64,000 bases of DNA from Seiridium cupressi (taxonomy: Eukaryota; Ascomycota; Sordariomycetes; Amphisphaeriales; Sporocadaceae): positions 61,439 to 125,438 of the forward strand of contig JARVKI010000117.1 in the NCBI GenBank assembly GCA_036674765.1. The letters run 5' to 3'. A program made the translations under genes and the position numbers. The notes beneath the pieces were generated by a model. The model had not been told where the DNA came from. It did no database searches and was given only the letters and a program-made list of their open reading frames with translations. Below are positions 33,421 to 45,470 of this stretch, piece by piece; within the stretch, counting starts at the first letter, position 1, and each line of letters begins with the position of its first letter.

Positions 33421-34560
33421 ATCTCACTAGCACGGTCGCTATACAGACAGTATAGAAAGCAGCTCTCAAACGTTTAGATCCTACTTATTGACGTGCTAGT
33501 TATCTCGTGAACGTGGGGTCTGCTCCCTGAAGGTCGAATGCATGACAAGATGCGTACTGCAATATTACATGCCATGAGCGCAGAGACGCAGCGGGGCCCC
33601 GGGTAGCTTGCATCAAACCTAAGGCACCAGTAGCTCGACAAAAGCAGTTTGTTGGCGGATTGTTTGACTCGTCTCAGGGACATTGGCAAGCCTAGCCGAC
33701 GGAAGCTTCCCGTGGACCAAAACAACTGGTGGCAAGCCCAGTTTGACTAGCGTGCGTGAACGAGTAGGGATGTCCCATGATGAGAGCCATAAACATCATT
33801 CTAGAAAATCATGCGACTTGCACACCCAACGCCGGCTCAGGAGCCGATCTAAGCACGCCGGCTCAGGACTGGTATTGCCTCGAAATAGAACTCTTAGCCC
33901 ATCGATGAACGCTCCATGATCAGAGCTTCTGGTAACTGCCAATACCCCTGGACGTCAGGTTTAGGGTGTGGCACCACTAATCGATCGACGGCTGCCAGAC
34001 TAATGCACGTCACCACGCCGCAAGCTGCAACCCTGAGGCCAAAGGCCCCTTTTCCATATCGATTGGCGGCAAAAATTCCCGAGTCAGCAATTAAGACGAA
34101 CACGCGCCGTTAGTTTCAACGATCTCGGCGGGTGGGGGGTGTTGATGGCTTTAGTTATGGGTGGGGGCTGATTCAGGGACACGCAATCCGAGCCTGGTCC
34201 AGGGTTTGAGTGTGTCTTCTGGCGAGGCGAGTATATTATCGGGCATTGTCTCCCATGGCGATGATGGGCTTCTACTTCCCTCTTCTTCTCGGTATTCACA
34301 TCTGTGTCTCGCCAACGACGGCCCAACAACAACAACAGTCATTCCTTACTACCAAAACCCACACTCCTTTTTTATATTTTCAGAACTTCTTCGACAGCTT
34401 TGCGTAAGTGCCAGACACTCGCTATACTTCGCCTTTCTTCTACACTATCCTTGACATCAATATCAATTCCACCGCAGCGAGCTCTGCCACTTGGACCTAC
34501 CATCACAACTCCCTCGGCCACTTCCGAAGCTCAAGAATCAACTTCCGACTCACCACAAAC
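33421..34560. other. Intergenic region with a possible 5'-UTR intron
   Basis: About 1.1 kb. Near 33830 and 33858 a 13-bp direct repeat (CGCCGGCTCAGGA) occurs. Near 34404 a good donor (GTAAGTGCC) and near 34472 a CCGCAG acceptor could bound a leader intron of the small gene at 34561. Confidence 0.35.
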
Positions 34561-34946
34561 ATGCCTGCCTCTCGCCCGACCACCAAGCGCATCCTTTCGG
34601 GTCTCCAGCCCATGACGCCCATCAACAAGCCCAAGGACCTATCACCCCCGTCGTCATCGCAGACACAGAGGCCGCGGTCGCGCTCGCCAATGCCGGGCTC
34701 TCGGGTACCGGCGCCCAAATAGAGCCAAAAACTTTGGCAAAGGGTCGTAAGATTGTGATGCGACTAGCGGCCCCACCAACCTCCATGGCACCACTTCAAC
34801 GCGATTCTCGAGATTACCCGTCGAAAGACAACGACGTCATCGTGCCGATTGGGAATTTTATTTCAGGTGCATCATCATATATTATGGGTCTCTTGAATTA
34901 TAGATTTTCATTGGGAGCAGCAAGATGGACATGCAGAGCGCAATAA
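34561..34946 (+). CDS. Small hypothetical gene with an apparent frameshift
   Basis: The ATG at 34561 opens MPASRPTTKRILSGLQPMTP and would stop after 53 residues. In the overlapping frame the sequence ITPVVIADTEAAVALANAG followed by GLSGTGAQIEPKTLAKGR continues to a stop at 34946 and looks protein-like. The two would join if one C were missing around 34640 (after INKPKD). So the real product may be about 128 residues, with a sequencing error or recent mutation at the junction. No family recognised. Confidence 0.35.
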
Positions 34947-35597
34947 ACGGAGCACCTTGGAACACGAACAGCAAATATCACTGGAAACAAGGAGAGGCAC
35001 GCAGGCAACATTGCTTTTTCCGCCCGCGGGTGGTATATACTACGATTTCCATTATGTGTTAGAATTTGGGGAAAGGATCGAATCCTCATGGACTCGGCGT
35101 TATGGGCAATTGGGGAACGGTCACGAGCAGGTGCTCATCGGGTTCACTGGCTCTTCTCCATGGTTTGGGAGAGTTATAGTACCCACCTCTTCACTTCTGG
35201 AAGTGTATTGCTAAGTAGACACAAGTTTCGGGTCGGCGTTGAATAGATCCCATCATCATCCTACTTGGCTTGTTGAAACCCACCATATCAAGCAAATCAT
35301 AGAGTCTAACGATGACCATGGATGATAACTTGCGCGAACGCTTGATGGTGAAAGACGCTGGTGTCACCACATAGAGTGATAAATACTCAATTACAGTCAA
35401 GATGATCACCACAACAAATCAATCAATCACGTCCTCTAATGACACCAAAGGAGAGCACATGATTCGAAATGCCAAAATACATAATTGCGTGAGGAATGAG
35501 GTGTAAACTACATATTTCCAATTCATCTAACCGCTTATTGACACATGAGCTCTACTATCGCAGCACGGATGTGCCAAGAACAACCACTAACATCACG
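34947..35597. other. Intergenic region with no recognisable gene
   Basis: About 650 bp. A plus-strand frame at 34957-35214 has an acceptable length but no recognisable domain. Confidence 0.35.
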
Positions 35598-36212
35598 ATG
35601 ATCGAATACATAACAGATTCTCTAAATGGGAGTCTCCGATCCAAAAGTCACCCACCAAGTACAGCCGAAGCAGACCTTCAGAACGTCCACCAGAACCCAG
35701 ACGGTGTCACACAGGAGGCAGACCCTAACGGGCCGGCCAGGTTCATCGTATACATCTGCGAGCCCACCGCCATCCTCCCCAAAACCACCAATCCAAGTAC
35801 ATCCAAGAGACTCCGTTGCTATAGACCGGGGGAATCATCAGCACTCCCATCAGCTGCGACCTCCCAGCCCACAGTTCCGTACTACACAGTCGTAGACAAA
35901 CTATTCCTCCTCCCCAGCCCATCCTTCCAACCCCCTCTCCAAGCGTTCATCGCTTCCATTGACAGCGCCATATTCAAGCGCAACGGCATAACCATAGATG
36001 GTCCCTGCATCCGCATGAATCATATATCTTCCTCCATGGTGCCTACAGTCTTCGGTACCCACCGGTTTCTCAGAGAACTCATGTACCCACTCAGTAACCT
36101 CGACGAACGGCAGTTCAGCGAGGTATTGAGAGGATTGAACAGACGAGATGAGATCGGGAGTGTTTCGTACTGTTGCCGGAGAAACAATTGCAGCAGCAGG
36201 GGAGAAATATAG
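35598..36212 (+). CDS. Hypothetical protein (about 204 aa)
   Basis: A single exon; an in-frame ATG at 35496 would add 34 residues, but the ATG at 35598 (MIEYITDSLNGSLRS) gives a more protein-like start. Contains PARFIVYICEPTAILPK and PYYTVVDKLFLLPSPSF with an overall hydrophilic Ser/Thr/Pro-rich composition. No recognised domain or membrane segment. Real but unassigned is my best reading; a chance frame cannot be excluded. Confidence 0.4.
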   Translation: MIEYITDSLNGSLRSKSHPPSTAEADLQNVHQNPDGVTQEADPNGPARFIVYICEPTAILPKTTNPSTSKRLRCYRPGESSALPSAATSQPTVPYYTVVDKLFLLPSPSFQPPLQAFIASIDSAIFKRNGITIDGPCIRMNHISSSMVPTVFGTHRFLRELMYPLSNLDERQFSEVLRGLNRRDEIGSVSYCCRRNNCSSRGEI

Positions 36213-36884
36213 ATTCTGGTGATGTCGACCTAGAGAGGATCGATGAGTAGTCCCGACTATCCCGCATGGTTTCTCGGGGTTGTGGTGTTGATAGTCAAGT
36301 TGAACCCGGTAAACATTTGATGGATTTACCGATAGGACATGCTAGCACAGATGGATATATCTCTTTCGTGGATCAGTAGGGTAAGTCGGCGGGCGGCATC
36401 TAATTGCAGTCTCAGTGATCGTGGGACGACAGTTCGTTCTACTATGTCGCACGTCTCCTGACCTATGTCGACTTGGTCGTATCTCTATAGAAAACATATT
36501 CATTCGGAGACTGGAATACTTTCATGTGTTGAGCAAGAAATAACCTTTTTTTGGAATAGCAAAGGGGTATGCACAACCATAGACCAACCCTTCCCAAAAC
36601 CCAGAAATCAGGCCATGTCAAAATCTCGTCTCATCCCCTTTTCGTTTCCACTCGCCGCAACAGCACAGCCAGCAAATGTGGGAGCACTACAAGGAAGCAT
36701 GAAACTATCCAAGAAAGGATGACACCAAACGCCGTCTGCCCGTAGTAAATGATATCGTACAATGGGGACAGCCATATCCAATCAGTGCCCCAATATTACT
36801 CCGTCGCCATATACATGATAGAAAGCCAACAAATCCCGCGCTTGGAAAAAGCAAAGAATTTGATCTATGAGCACAATGGGCCTT
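36213..36884. other. Intergenic region between convergent genes
   Basis: About 670 bp including the likely 3' UTR of the minus-strand LDB1-type gene. No feature recognised. Confidence 0.4.
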
Positions 36885-38467
36885 CTAGTTGCTAGCCTTG
36901 ACACGTTTGTTTCCAATCCGTGGTGTTGGCGGCTTGGTCTTGCCCATACCGTTGACCTGAGGCCCTCCACCGATGCTTGCTGGCGTCGCGGCCCCACTCT
37001 CATCCTCGTTCTTGACGCCGGATGGTCTCCGGCGCTTATTGCTGGCTGGGCTGGTGTTGGCACTAGGCCCACTAGAGCTGGTGCCTTGCTGACTCTGCTG
37101 TAAGGCCATGCCAGGAGCTTGCAAATGGGCGAGGGCGGGACTGCCCATGTGAGGCGAACCAGGAAGTTGGTGATGCACCGCTGCCGGAGAGGCCCCCATG
37201 TTGTTGAATTGGCTGAAGCTGGGCGTTCGAGGGTTGCCCATCATATTACCTGGCTGTCCATTCATCATGGACTGGACGCCCCCGTTTGTGATATTCTGGT
37301 TGACGTATTCCCGCAGGGCCTGGTTTGGTGAGTATTGGGGGTTTTGCAATGAGTATCCCATCAGAGGGTTCAGAAGATTCATAACTTCGACCATCTCGAG
37401 ATACTGGAACACCGATTGGGGAACACCCATATTCTGGGTGATGGCAGAATGAGGCAGATCAATCTCTGGAGGAGCTGTGGGTGGCGACTTGAACTGCTTG
37501 GCCTTGCCCTTCTTGCTCATCTCGGGCGATTGTTTCGCGTCGCCAAAATTAATCTTGTGCCAGTCCTTGACCCAATTGTGATTCGGTATCGCGGATTGAA
37601 TGACCATCTGCCTCGACACGAACTCCACCTGGGAAGTAGTGATAAATTCAAACATGGACAACTTCTGCGTAGGATCGAAGATGGCTTGTAGTCGACCGTT
37701 TGTGATGACGCACGTGGTGGCGCCGAATGAATAAGTCAGGGTTGAATCACTCAACTCGAGGTAGTGAGATCCATCGGGAAGAGACTTGTCGGCCAATTTC
37801 GAGCCAAAGGCTAGTTGAATGCGTGTAACGCCTCCCCGAAAATGCAGCTGGAAGTACCGGGGTAGTGCGGACGCCACAATCTCGTAGGTCTTCTCAGCAG
37901 ACTCCTGTGAGCCCGAATCCATTAGACCGTAGCGAAATGTGCCGGTTGGCGAAAAGAACAGTGTAACGAAGTTCTGCCAGTATTCATCATGCTCATCAGT
38001 GGTTCCCTGGTTGGGGGTAGTTAGCTTCGCGAAAGGCTCGAACAAGTGCATAATCCCTACATACCTGATATGTGTTTAGATGTTCGGCGAATGACACAAG
38101 CCGAAGTATGCACTGCCCTTTCATATTGTTCTCGTTCTTCTGAAATTGCTGCTGCAATGCTTGCTGCTGGAAGTTCTTCATTTGCTGGTTCTGCGCAGCC
38201 TGGAGTAACTGAATGTTAGGCTGTTGCGCCTGCGGTTGTGCCGGATTCTGTTGCGCCTGCTGTGCTGGGGGTTGCTGCGTGGGCTGACTAGGCTGCACCG
38301 GGTTTTGTGGTTGGGGAGGTGGCTGACTAGGTTGCCCCCCGGATGGAGTAGGTGCCTGCGGTGGTGGTTGCGTCGTAGGTTGTGCCTGCGGGCCTGCTTG
38401 TGCTGGCTGAGGTTGCGGTTGGGGCCCTTGAGGTTGAGGTTGATTTTGTTGGGCAGCCTGTTGCTGT

Positions 38468-38506
<39 letters not shown>

Positions 38507-39510
38507 AACTGTTGCTGCTGCTGCTGTTGCTGCTGCTGTTGTGCCTGCTGGGCCTGCTGCTGTTGCTGCTGCTGTGCCTGTTGGGCCTGCTGCTGTTGCT
38601 GGTTCTGGGCAGCTTGCTGGGCCTGTTGCTGTTGAGCTTGTTGGGCCTGCTGCTGCTGCGCCATATTGGCCATTTGTGCGGCGAGAGCATTTTGGTGCAT
38701 CATCTGTTGCTGTTGCGGGTTCATTTGCGCCGGGTGACCTGGCTGGTTCGCGTGCATTTGCTGTTGTTGCTGGTGTTGCTGCTGTTGCTGCTGCGCAATG
38801 AGGTGCTGCATCATCTAGAGATACGGATTAGTTCGGGCCGATATACTGTCCGGTTCAATGTGACTTACAGCTTGCTGCTGGGCGTTGTGCCCGGGGTGCT
38901 GCCCTTGTTGGGCAAGATGCGCTTGTTGCAGGTGAGCTGGTACACCGACTGGCCGCATACCGCCGTTCATGTTGTTCCTCATCTGCGCAAACTGTTGGGC
39001 AGTCATCTGGTTCATCTGACCCATCTGCTGTCCCATGGGCATGCCATTAGCACCGACGTTGCCATAAATGCCCTGTTGCGCTGCCATCATCTGCTGCTGT
39101 CTTTGCTGCATCATGTGTTGCTGCCTTAACTGAGCTGCGAGGGCCGGATTCTGAGCCACTATAAATTCTAACGTTAGGAATCTCCCTCGAGGTTTGGGCA
39201 TATATGTCGAGGATAACTCACTCATCTGTGCCTGATGCGCCGCCTGCTGTTGCTGCTGCTGGAACAGCTGTGGGTTCATATGCTGCATGGCTTGGCCCGG
39301 ATGATTGGGGTGCATGCCGGTCATGAATGCAGCCGGCGTGGGTTGTCCTCCCGGGCCGGACACCATATGACCGGCCATCTGAGGAGCCATACCGGGCTGG
39401 GCTCCGGGTTGACTTGGGTTATGGGCCATCCCCGGAGCCATGGGGTGACCGGCGTGGACTCCCGGTTGCATACCAGGATGGAATCCTGGAGCTCCAGGCA
39501 TCGCCATCAT
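36885..39510 (-). CDS. ptaB: LDB1/SEUSS-type adhesion regulator (PtaB-like), four exons
   Basis: Minus-strand exons 39510-39222, 39158-38869, 38814-38065 and 38006-36885 give 816 residues. The LIM-binding (LDB1/Chip/SEUSS) core lies at about residues 420-620, beginning ILRLVSFAEHLNTYQ, and continuing with DEYWQNFVTLFFSPTGTFRY and QVEFVSRQMVIQSAIPNHNW. The N-terminal half is Pro/Gln/Met-rich with long polyglutamine tracts; the C-terminus has basic nuclear signals (NKRRRPSG, GNKRVK). In Aspergillus the LDB1-like PtaB works with the Flo8-like SomA to control adhesion, conidiation and biofilm genes, and the yeast counterpart is Mfg1. No LIM protein is needed in fungi. The first intron (39159-39221) is 63 bp and stop-free, so retention would add 21 residues in frame. 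Confidence 0.85.
38461..38660. repeat. CAG/CAA (polyglutamine) microsatellite-like tract
   Basis: Tandem CTG/TTG triplets on the plus strand, read as CAG/CAA on the minus strand, encode long Gln runs inside the third exon of the LDB1-type gene. Length polymorphism between strains is likely. Confidence 0.8.
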
Positions 39511-42500
39511 ATTCTAGTCCTCTCGTCGATGATCCACCTGAGTGGATATCGACGCCCAACTCCCTGCACTATTTCATGCACAAGTGTCGTCGTGCTCGAG
39601 GGCGATATGTAGCAGAGACATGCGATTGTGTCGGTCCGGCGACAAAAAGGGCAGCGAGAGGTGGGATCTCAATCGCGCGACGCTTCGCGGACTAGACCCG
39701 ACGCGAAAGCTCTTCGCGAGTGGTGCTATTAGAATGGCTGACGGCGGGCGCAAATGCAATGCATCAGTATCCGGTCGAGAGACGCGAACAAAACCAGCAC
39801 ACGTGACGGCCGGCGGGGTTCGGAAGCTCAGACGTGTCAATCGTGAGAATTTGGGTTGCTCATGTGATGCGCAAGGCAGTGGTTCGTCGACGTGCCGTCC
39901 CTGGGTCGCAGGTCGCGCAGCTGGGCGGTCCCCTGTCGACGGGCGGGATGGCGGTGGGTGGTACGTAGGGAGGGAGAGCAGCCAAGGGGGTGGGAGGGAA
40001 GAAAACAAAAGAGTAAGAAAAATCCTCTGTTGGGCTGGGCTCTCGCTGGGCAGCTCTCCTGTCCGACTGCGAATGCGAAAGGCGGGCGGCGATCGCAGCG
40101 CAAATGAACGTGGGCGTGTTTATGAATCCGAATGGCGGGTAACAAGGCTAAAAAAAGGGAAAGGCCCAGTCCAGGATCAGTGCGTGGTAGAGAGCGAGAG
40201 ATGCGAGGATATGGAGAAATGGGAACATGACCTAGAACGGGGTGAGCCCACCTCAGCTGTGCGCTGATAGGAGCGTCGGCGCTGAATTAACTGTTTCTCC
40301 GTGCTCCGCTCTATCCTGGAGCGGCCGTCTATTGGCTGCCGGATGCCACGAGCTGGGTCAGATAGCGTCGTGTGGCTGGAGTATTCCTTGGACTGCGAAT
40401 ATTTCTTACACAACAGCTTTATACATGCGAGATGGGTGTGTAGTGGTGCTGATGATAGCTTGATTGACCTTCAACGTGTTCGTGCCCCGGATTGCCGGGG
40501 GCCAAAGGGTGCTTGCTTGCGAGTTCCGTCTTCTGCGGTGCGAAAGCTTGGGGATCATGCGGAAAAGCGATGTCCAGCAGCAGGAACCGCAGACTGGAGG
40601 CCACTAAAGGTTATTCCCCGAAGTGGGTGAAGGTACTTCGCCGGAGTGTCGATCCCTCCGACTTACAAGAAACAGAGACGCGCCGAACCTCGATTGACCG
40701 ATATCATGAGATTTCGGTTGATGTGCGCTGATAGCGACATCTCAATCACGGCCCTGGCCGATCAGTGTTTGATGGGATGAACCTCACGAGAACGCCACCT
40801 CGTCAAGTCTACGCGACTCGTTCCTCGCGCTTGGAGAGGAAGGAAGCCCTCAGGGTGTTGGTGGTTCGTCCCGCCTAAGCCAATATCTTGCTGCAAACTG
40901 GCGATGTGGGACGAGCAACACACAATAGTACTGTTCCACCTACAGTATCGGATAGAGTAGATAGAGCGACGGGTCTGGGAGGCGAGTGCGGCCCAAACCG
41001 TCTGGATGTATTCATTCAGCGGTTTCTTTAATACTTTTATCTGCCATGAGTTATCTGGAGGCCTAAATCATTTCGGTGAACGAAACTACCAACACAACCC
41101 CCAGCACCACCAACTGCATAGAAGCTCCTTATCTGGATAACAGTGCAAAATCTGAGACACTAATCCTGTTTCACTTGCTTTACGTAACAACAAAAAGCCC
41201 AACGCACGAGACCGAAGCTGCGAAGAAGCCATTTGGAATGATCAAAATGAGGACCAAGATGAGATGATCATGATAAACCAGCGCTGAGGCTTGCACTGTG
41301 GTAGTCTGAGCTTGGCGGGGACAGCTGACAGCCTGAACGCCGGGCCAAGTGCTTGCTGATGTTGTGTTGCAACTATCAGGTATTCTAATTTTGGATGATG
41401 CAATAACTCAGCCACTTATTGGAAGAAGCTGGCGGCTGCCAAGCGCTAACCCCTGCTTAGTTTGCAGAAGATTCGTAGAGTCCGGAAGAATCTATCAGCC
41501 GCAAGACCCCACGCGATTGAGCACTCCACTTAATTTTTTTCTGCCTCTGCCCAGATGCTTCAAATATCCGACCTCACCTTGGTTCTTCTGCAGTCTTTCT
41601 CCTTGCAACATACCACCTCTCTGCCAACAACGCCTTTGCGCAACTTCAAGAATGCGCCATCATAGGTATCAGTAACGAAAGAACCTGTTGGTTTGGTGAT
41701 GGCTTGCGATTGCCTGCCAATTTTCTACGTGGTAAGTTCACATATCTACGCGCGCAATATTCACACAAATCCCACTCCCCTCAACTGATGACAACCATTA
41801 CAACATGTCTTCTTTTCCCAGCAGAATCGACCATGAAGAAATCATGACTGTCCGGTCTCTACGAGACTGTTACTTGCCAGTAAAATTGTCTGATTGCCAT
41901 TGTTGCACTATTCTTTTCCGGAATCAGGGCGCCTTGGCATGGGGGAGATTTTCAGCCGCGCTTGCATCACACGTTGGTGAACCAGTCTGCTAACATCCCC
42001 ATCTTGCAGATATTTGATGCTCAGCCCGCTTATTTGTACGACTTGACTTGATTTCCTTCGAAGCAGCCGCATGTATTTCACCTGCTCCGATTCCATAGTC
42101 CATCACGTTACCTTTTTAGTAAAAACGGAACTTTGATTTATTGAAGTGATCAAGATTTTACCATGTTGCAAGCTAGACGATCAGTATACACTTTACCTAC
42201 ATGAGCAGTATTTCCCGTGCGTTGTAGTGGTTTTCAATAACTGTGACATGTGGTAGTATAACGCCCGGGTTACCACCAGTAGTATTTCAAAACTATACTA
42301 TCGGAAAAGTCCGACTCCATAAGAAGAGGCGCATAAGTTCGCATATTCAACTTCACCTCTACCGTATCTCAAATCAACAGCATACATGCTATGTCACCAA
42401 ACTTCCATAGTTCTATTTTCCCATCCTCGGACATTCCATGTCCCTGACTAGGGTATTTCTACCATCTCCAGCCACAACGCCTGCTGATATCATTTCAAGT

Positions 42501-42560
42501 CCGTGTACACATAGTTCCACATTCTATCTTCATTCCGTCGCATCCCATGCCTCTTCATGT
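39511..42560. other. Large intergenic region (promoter of the LDB1-type gene)
   Basis: About 3 kb between two minus-strand genes. Overlapping frames near 39542-40267 are GC-rich shadows without domains. The length fits a long, complex 5' UTR and promoter, common for fungal developmental regulators; no coding gene is supported. Confidence 0.45.
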
Positions 42561-45470
42561 CTATCCGGAGACACCGACGCCTTCTCTAAAACCCCCAAAT
42601 CCAATCCCTAACCCGTTGACTCCAGAACTACTTCCACCTCCCAGTGCACTGTTTGCGCGACTGTGGCTCCCAACGCTTCGTTGAGTGGATACATCCCTCT
42701 TGATCCTGCCGCCGACCATTCCCCTTCTGTTTCTGCCGGTCCTACCGCGGCCCAGCCAATTGAGCTTCAGTAGTCTTCCTAGCTCTGCGACTTGTTTGGA
42801 CCCTGCGTCGCCTTGGCTAGCTGACTCTGCCGAAGGTGAGTTGCCGCTCACAGAAGCGAGGACAGACATGCACTGTAGCATACGACCGACCATATCCGTG
42901 ACCTGCTTTGAACCCGACTCGGCTTCCAGGTCTCGGTTCCTGTCCCGATCGCTATCTGCTCGCCCGCGGGTTGCAAATGGTCTCAACAAACTCGAGTTGC
43001 TGTCTCCGCCGCTGGCCCCGGAACCGAAGGAGACATTGGAAATGGCTCGGCTTCTTGATGGGTTGCTGCCTTCGTTCAGCAGAGTGCTACTAGAGCTGTT
43101 GTACGACGCGACAGATGGGTCCAGACTCATGGCTGTACCCGGTCTTACTGTCTCCAATATTCCAGGGGTATCTCTTGGCGAGCTCGACATCACACCTTCA
43201 CTAATCGGCGGAGGACTTGCAAGTGCCAGACTCGCCAGACTCGACGGCAGGTGCTCCAGACTTAGCCTCGAGAAGATCGTTTTGAGTTTGTCGTATCGCG
43301 GGAGTATCAAAAAGTCGCGAAAAGCCAGAAGTACCAATCGCCTGACATCCAACACCGAACTCAGTTCCTTGGCCGTGGAGCCCTGTGCACCTGCAACGCC
43401 GCCCCAAAAGTCGCGAGCTTGATCTGGTGTCAATAGAGGTCCATTGCCAGAGAACTCGAGATCAAGGGGCAAAAAGACGGCTTGCATGTAGGGTAGAATA
43501 CTGGTGAAAGTGACCATCCAGACATCGACCAACGCGGGGATCAAGCGGTTCGTATCTTCCGTCCCGCTCTTGCGAAGGGTGTGGTCGAGACTAGCAAATC
43601 CAGTAGATAGTAGTTCTCGCAGGTCTTCAATGATGATATGAGCTGAGCGCCTCTGAATGCACCACTGAATGTGCATAGTGACTACACGGTTGAAGTCCTC
43701 GATCGGCAACCTCAGGTCTTCACCTTCGAACACAACTAGAAGTTTTGCTTTGATGTAAGGCCATGCATCGTCGAGCGTCATGTTGTGGAGGCCATACTTG
43801 GAGCCGTCAACGGGGTCGTACATGGCAAGTGTGAGATTACTCTGCGTCTGCGTAAGATTTGACCCCAACGAGCTGGGGCCTGGCCATTCGGATGTATTCG
43901 TTGTCGTGTTATTCAATGTGAAGACCGATTCATTGTCGTGTGCCATGCCTAGTTTGTCTTCTTTCCGCTTATCGCGCAGAGCACGTCCGCCATGCCGAAG
44001 GTCGAGTCCTGACACGGACTTGCTGAAGCTGGTAGTAGTCGGGCCAGGACTAGCAGGGGGAAGATTGAAATTATACAAACTGGTCGGTGCATTAGGATCG
44101 ACTGGCCTGCTATTACTGGCAGCAGAGGATAGCGGTAAGTGGTAGTCCTCTTTCCCAGATATCTTGTGCTTCTGCCGCGAGAGAAAGTGGTGCTTCTTCT
44201 CCTTCTCTTTTGTCGCCGGTCCTTCGGAGGTAGTGTCGATCGGTCGAATCGTTGCCGAGGATGAGTTGGCTAGACTGTACATGGATTGACTGTCTTGTAG
44301 CGAAGCAGTGCTAAAGTTTCCTCTCTGTAGTGATGCTAAAGCTGACCCAATTTTGCCCGGGCTAGGAAGGGGCTTCTCCTTCGACTCGCCTTTGATGTCG
44401 ATCTTCTTGGGTCTGGAAAAAAGCTTGACCTTGGACTTCTCTGACTTTACCGGCTTGTCTGGTATTGACAGTGGTGGTAAGAACGGAGACGACGAGTTGG
44501 CCTGATCCGGAGTCGGTATGCTTGGTGATCCCTGTGGTGATGCTCTTGGGAACACCATATTCGCTGCCGTCGCAGCAGCCGACGAATTGCCTCCCAGCAG
44601 TGCATTGTGATGCGCCTGTTCGTTACTTCTTGTAGGCCCCAGAAGAGCGCCTGCGTCCCGGGGAACGCTGGCTTCCGTAAGACTGAGCATTGGAGGACTG
44701 AGTGGTCCTCGGCTGCCGCCGGCGGATTCGGGTCCTCCTTGCACAGGTCTTGCCGACGGCCGCCTTGCAGTATCTGCGCTTTCACTCCCAGGAAATGGTA
44801 CGGTCTGTGATCGGTGTCGGTTATGCTGTTGGTGCTGCTGCACCGCGGCTTGGGCCGCAATATGACTGGCAGGCAAAGCACCCGAAGGGGACCGTATACT
44901 GCCCCCACCACTTCCATCCATGCTCGATGTCGAAAGGCTGAGACTGCTCTTACTCGAGAGTGTAGAATCGAACATGCCCTGCGTCTGTGAGTGTTTCCTC
45001 GTATGAAGTCCTCCTCGTGGCGGCAACGTCAACGGTGAGCCAGTTCGTACGCTATTCGTGTCTATGTTCGGATTTGAGCGGCTCGGTCGCGAGAAGTTAT
45101 GGAGACTGCTCGAGCTGTTGTTTGAGAGTTGGGTGAAACTGGCATAGCTCGGGCTCGTCACTCCGCTTCCCCCGACTGGGGACTGGGGGCTTCTGACCTT
45201 GGCCACTGATAATTGGGATGTCGTGTCATCGCTACTCGAGGACTCAATGTGTCTGATCTGTGGCCGTATGGGGTATTGCGACGAAGCTGACTGGTGTTGG
45301 TACGGTTGGGGCGGTGGTCGCAACGGAGGCGGTGGGCCGGTATTGGAACTGTCTTCTCGTTGACTGCTGCCCGAAGCTGCGGCGGCGGCGGCTGCAGCCG
45401 ACGATGAAAGCGAGCTACCAGGCAAGGGCGAGAAGGAGCCCGGGGCGCGTTGGATGCGGTTCGGTTGCAT
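42561..45470 (-). CDS. hbrB: HbrB-like TORC2 subunit (969 aa)
   Basis: A single exon from the ATG at 45470. The first 540 residues are low-complexity Ser/Pro/Gln-rich with many potential phosphosites. The conserved HbrB/Bit61 domain spans about residues 550-745 (TLDDAWPYIKAKLLVVFEGE, IQRRSAHIIIEDLRELL, SILPYMQAVFLPLDLEF, VRRLVLLAFRDFLILPRY). HbrB of Aspergillus is a hyperbranching gene; yeast Bit61/Bit2 and human PROTOR are TORC2 components linked to actin and cell polarity. The C-terminus is again disordered, with an Arg/Gly-rich patch. Intact over nearly 3 kb, which argues that base quality is good here. Confidence 0.85.
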   Translation of the reverse strand: MQPNRIQRAPGSFSPLPGSSLSSSAAAAAAAASGSSQREDSSNTGPPPPLRPPPQPYQHQSASSQYPIRPQIRHIESSSSDDTTSQLSVAKVRSPQSPVGGSGVTSPSYASFTQLSNNSSSSLHNFSRPSRSNPNIDTNSVRTGSPLTLPPRGGLHTRKHSQTQGMFDSTLSSKSSLSLSTSSMDGSGGGSIRSPSGALPASHIAAQAAVQQHQQHNRHRSQTVPFPGSESADTARRPSARPVQGGPESAGGSRGPLSPPMLSLTEASVPRDAGALLGPTRSNEQAHHNALLGGNSSAAATAANMVFPRASPQGSPSIPTPDQANSSSPFLPPLSIPDKPVKSEKSKVKLFSRPKKIDIKGESKEKPLPSPGKIGSALASLQRGNFSTASLQDSQSMYSLANSSSATIRPIDTTSEGPATKEKEKKHHFLSRQKHKISGKEDYHLPLSSAASNSRPVDPNAPTSLYNFNLPPASPGPTTTSFSKSVSGLDLRHGGRALRDKRKEDKLGMAHDNESVFTLNNTTTNTSEWPGPSSLGSNLTQTQSNLTLAMYDPVDGSKYGLHNMTLDDAWPYIKAKLLVVFEGEDLRLPIEDFNRVVTMHIQWCIQRRSAHIIIEDLRELLSTGFASLDHTLRKSGTEDTNRLIPALVDVWMVTFTSILPYMQAVFLPLDLEFSGNGPLLTPDQARDFWGGVAGAQGSTAKELSSVLDVRRLVLLAFRDFLILPRYDKLKTIFSRLSLEHLPSSLASLALASPPPISEGVMSSSPRDTPGILETVRPGTAMSLDPSVASYNSSSSTLLNEGSNPSRSRAISNVSFGSGASGGDSNSSLLRPFATRGRADSDRDRNRDLEAESGSKQVTDMVGRMLQCMSVLASVSGNSPSAESASQGDAGSKQVAELGRLLKLNWLGRGRTGRNRRGMVGGRIKRDVSTQRSVGSHSRANSALGGGSSSGVNGLGIGFGGFREGVGVSG

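Noticed and set aside
38224..39129. Leu-rich 301-codon plus-strand protein
   Set aside because: It is the antisense shadow of the CAG/CAA-rich exons of the LDB1-type gene.
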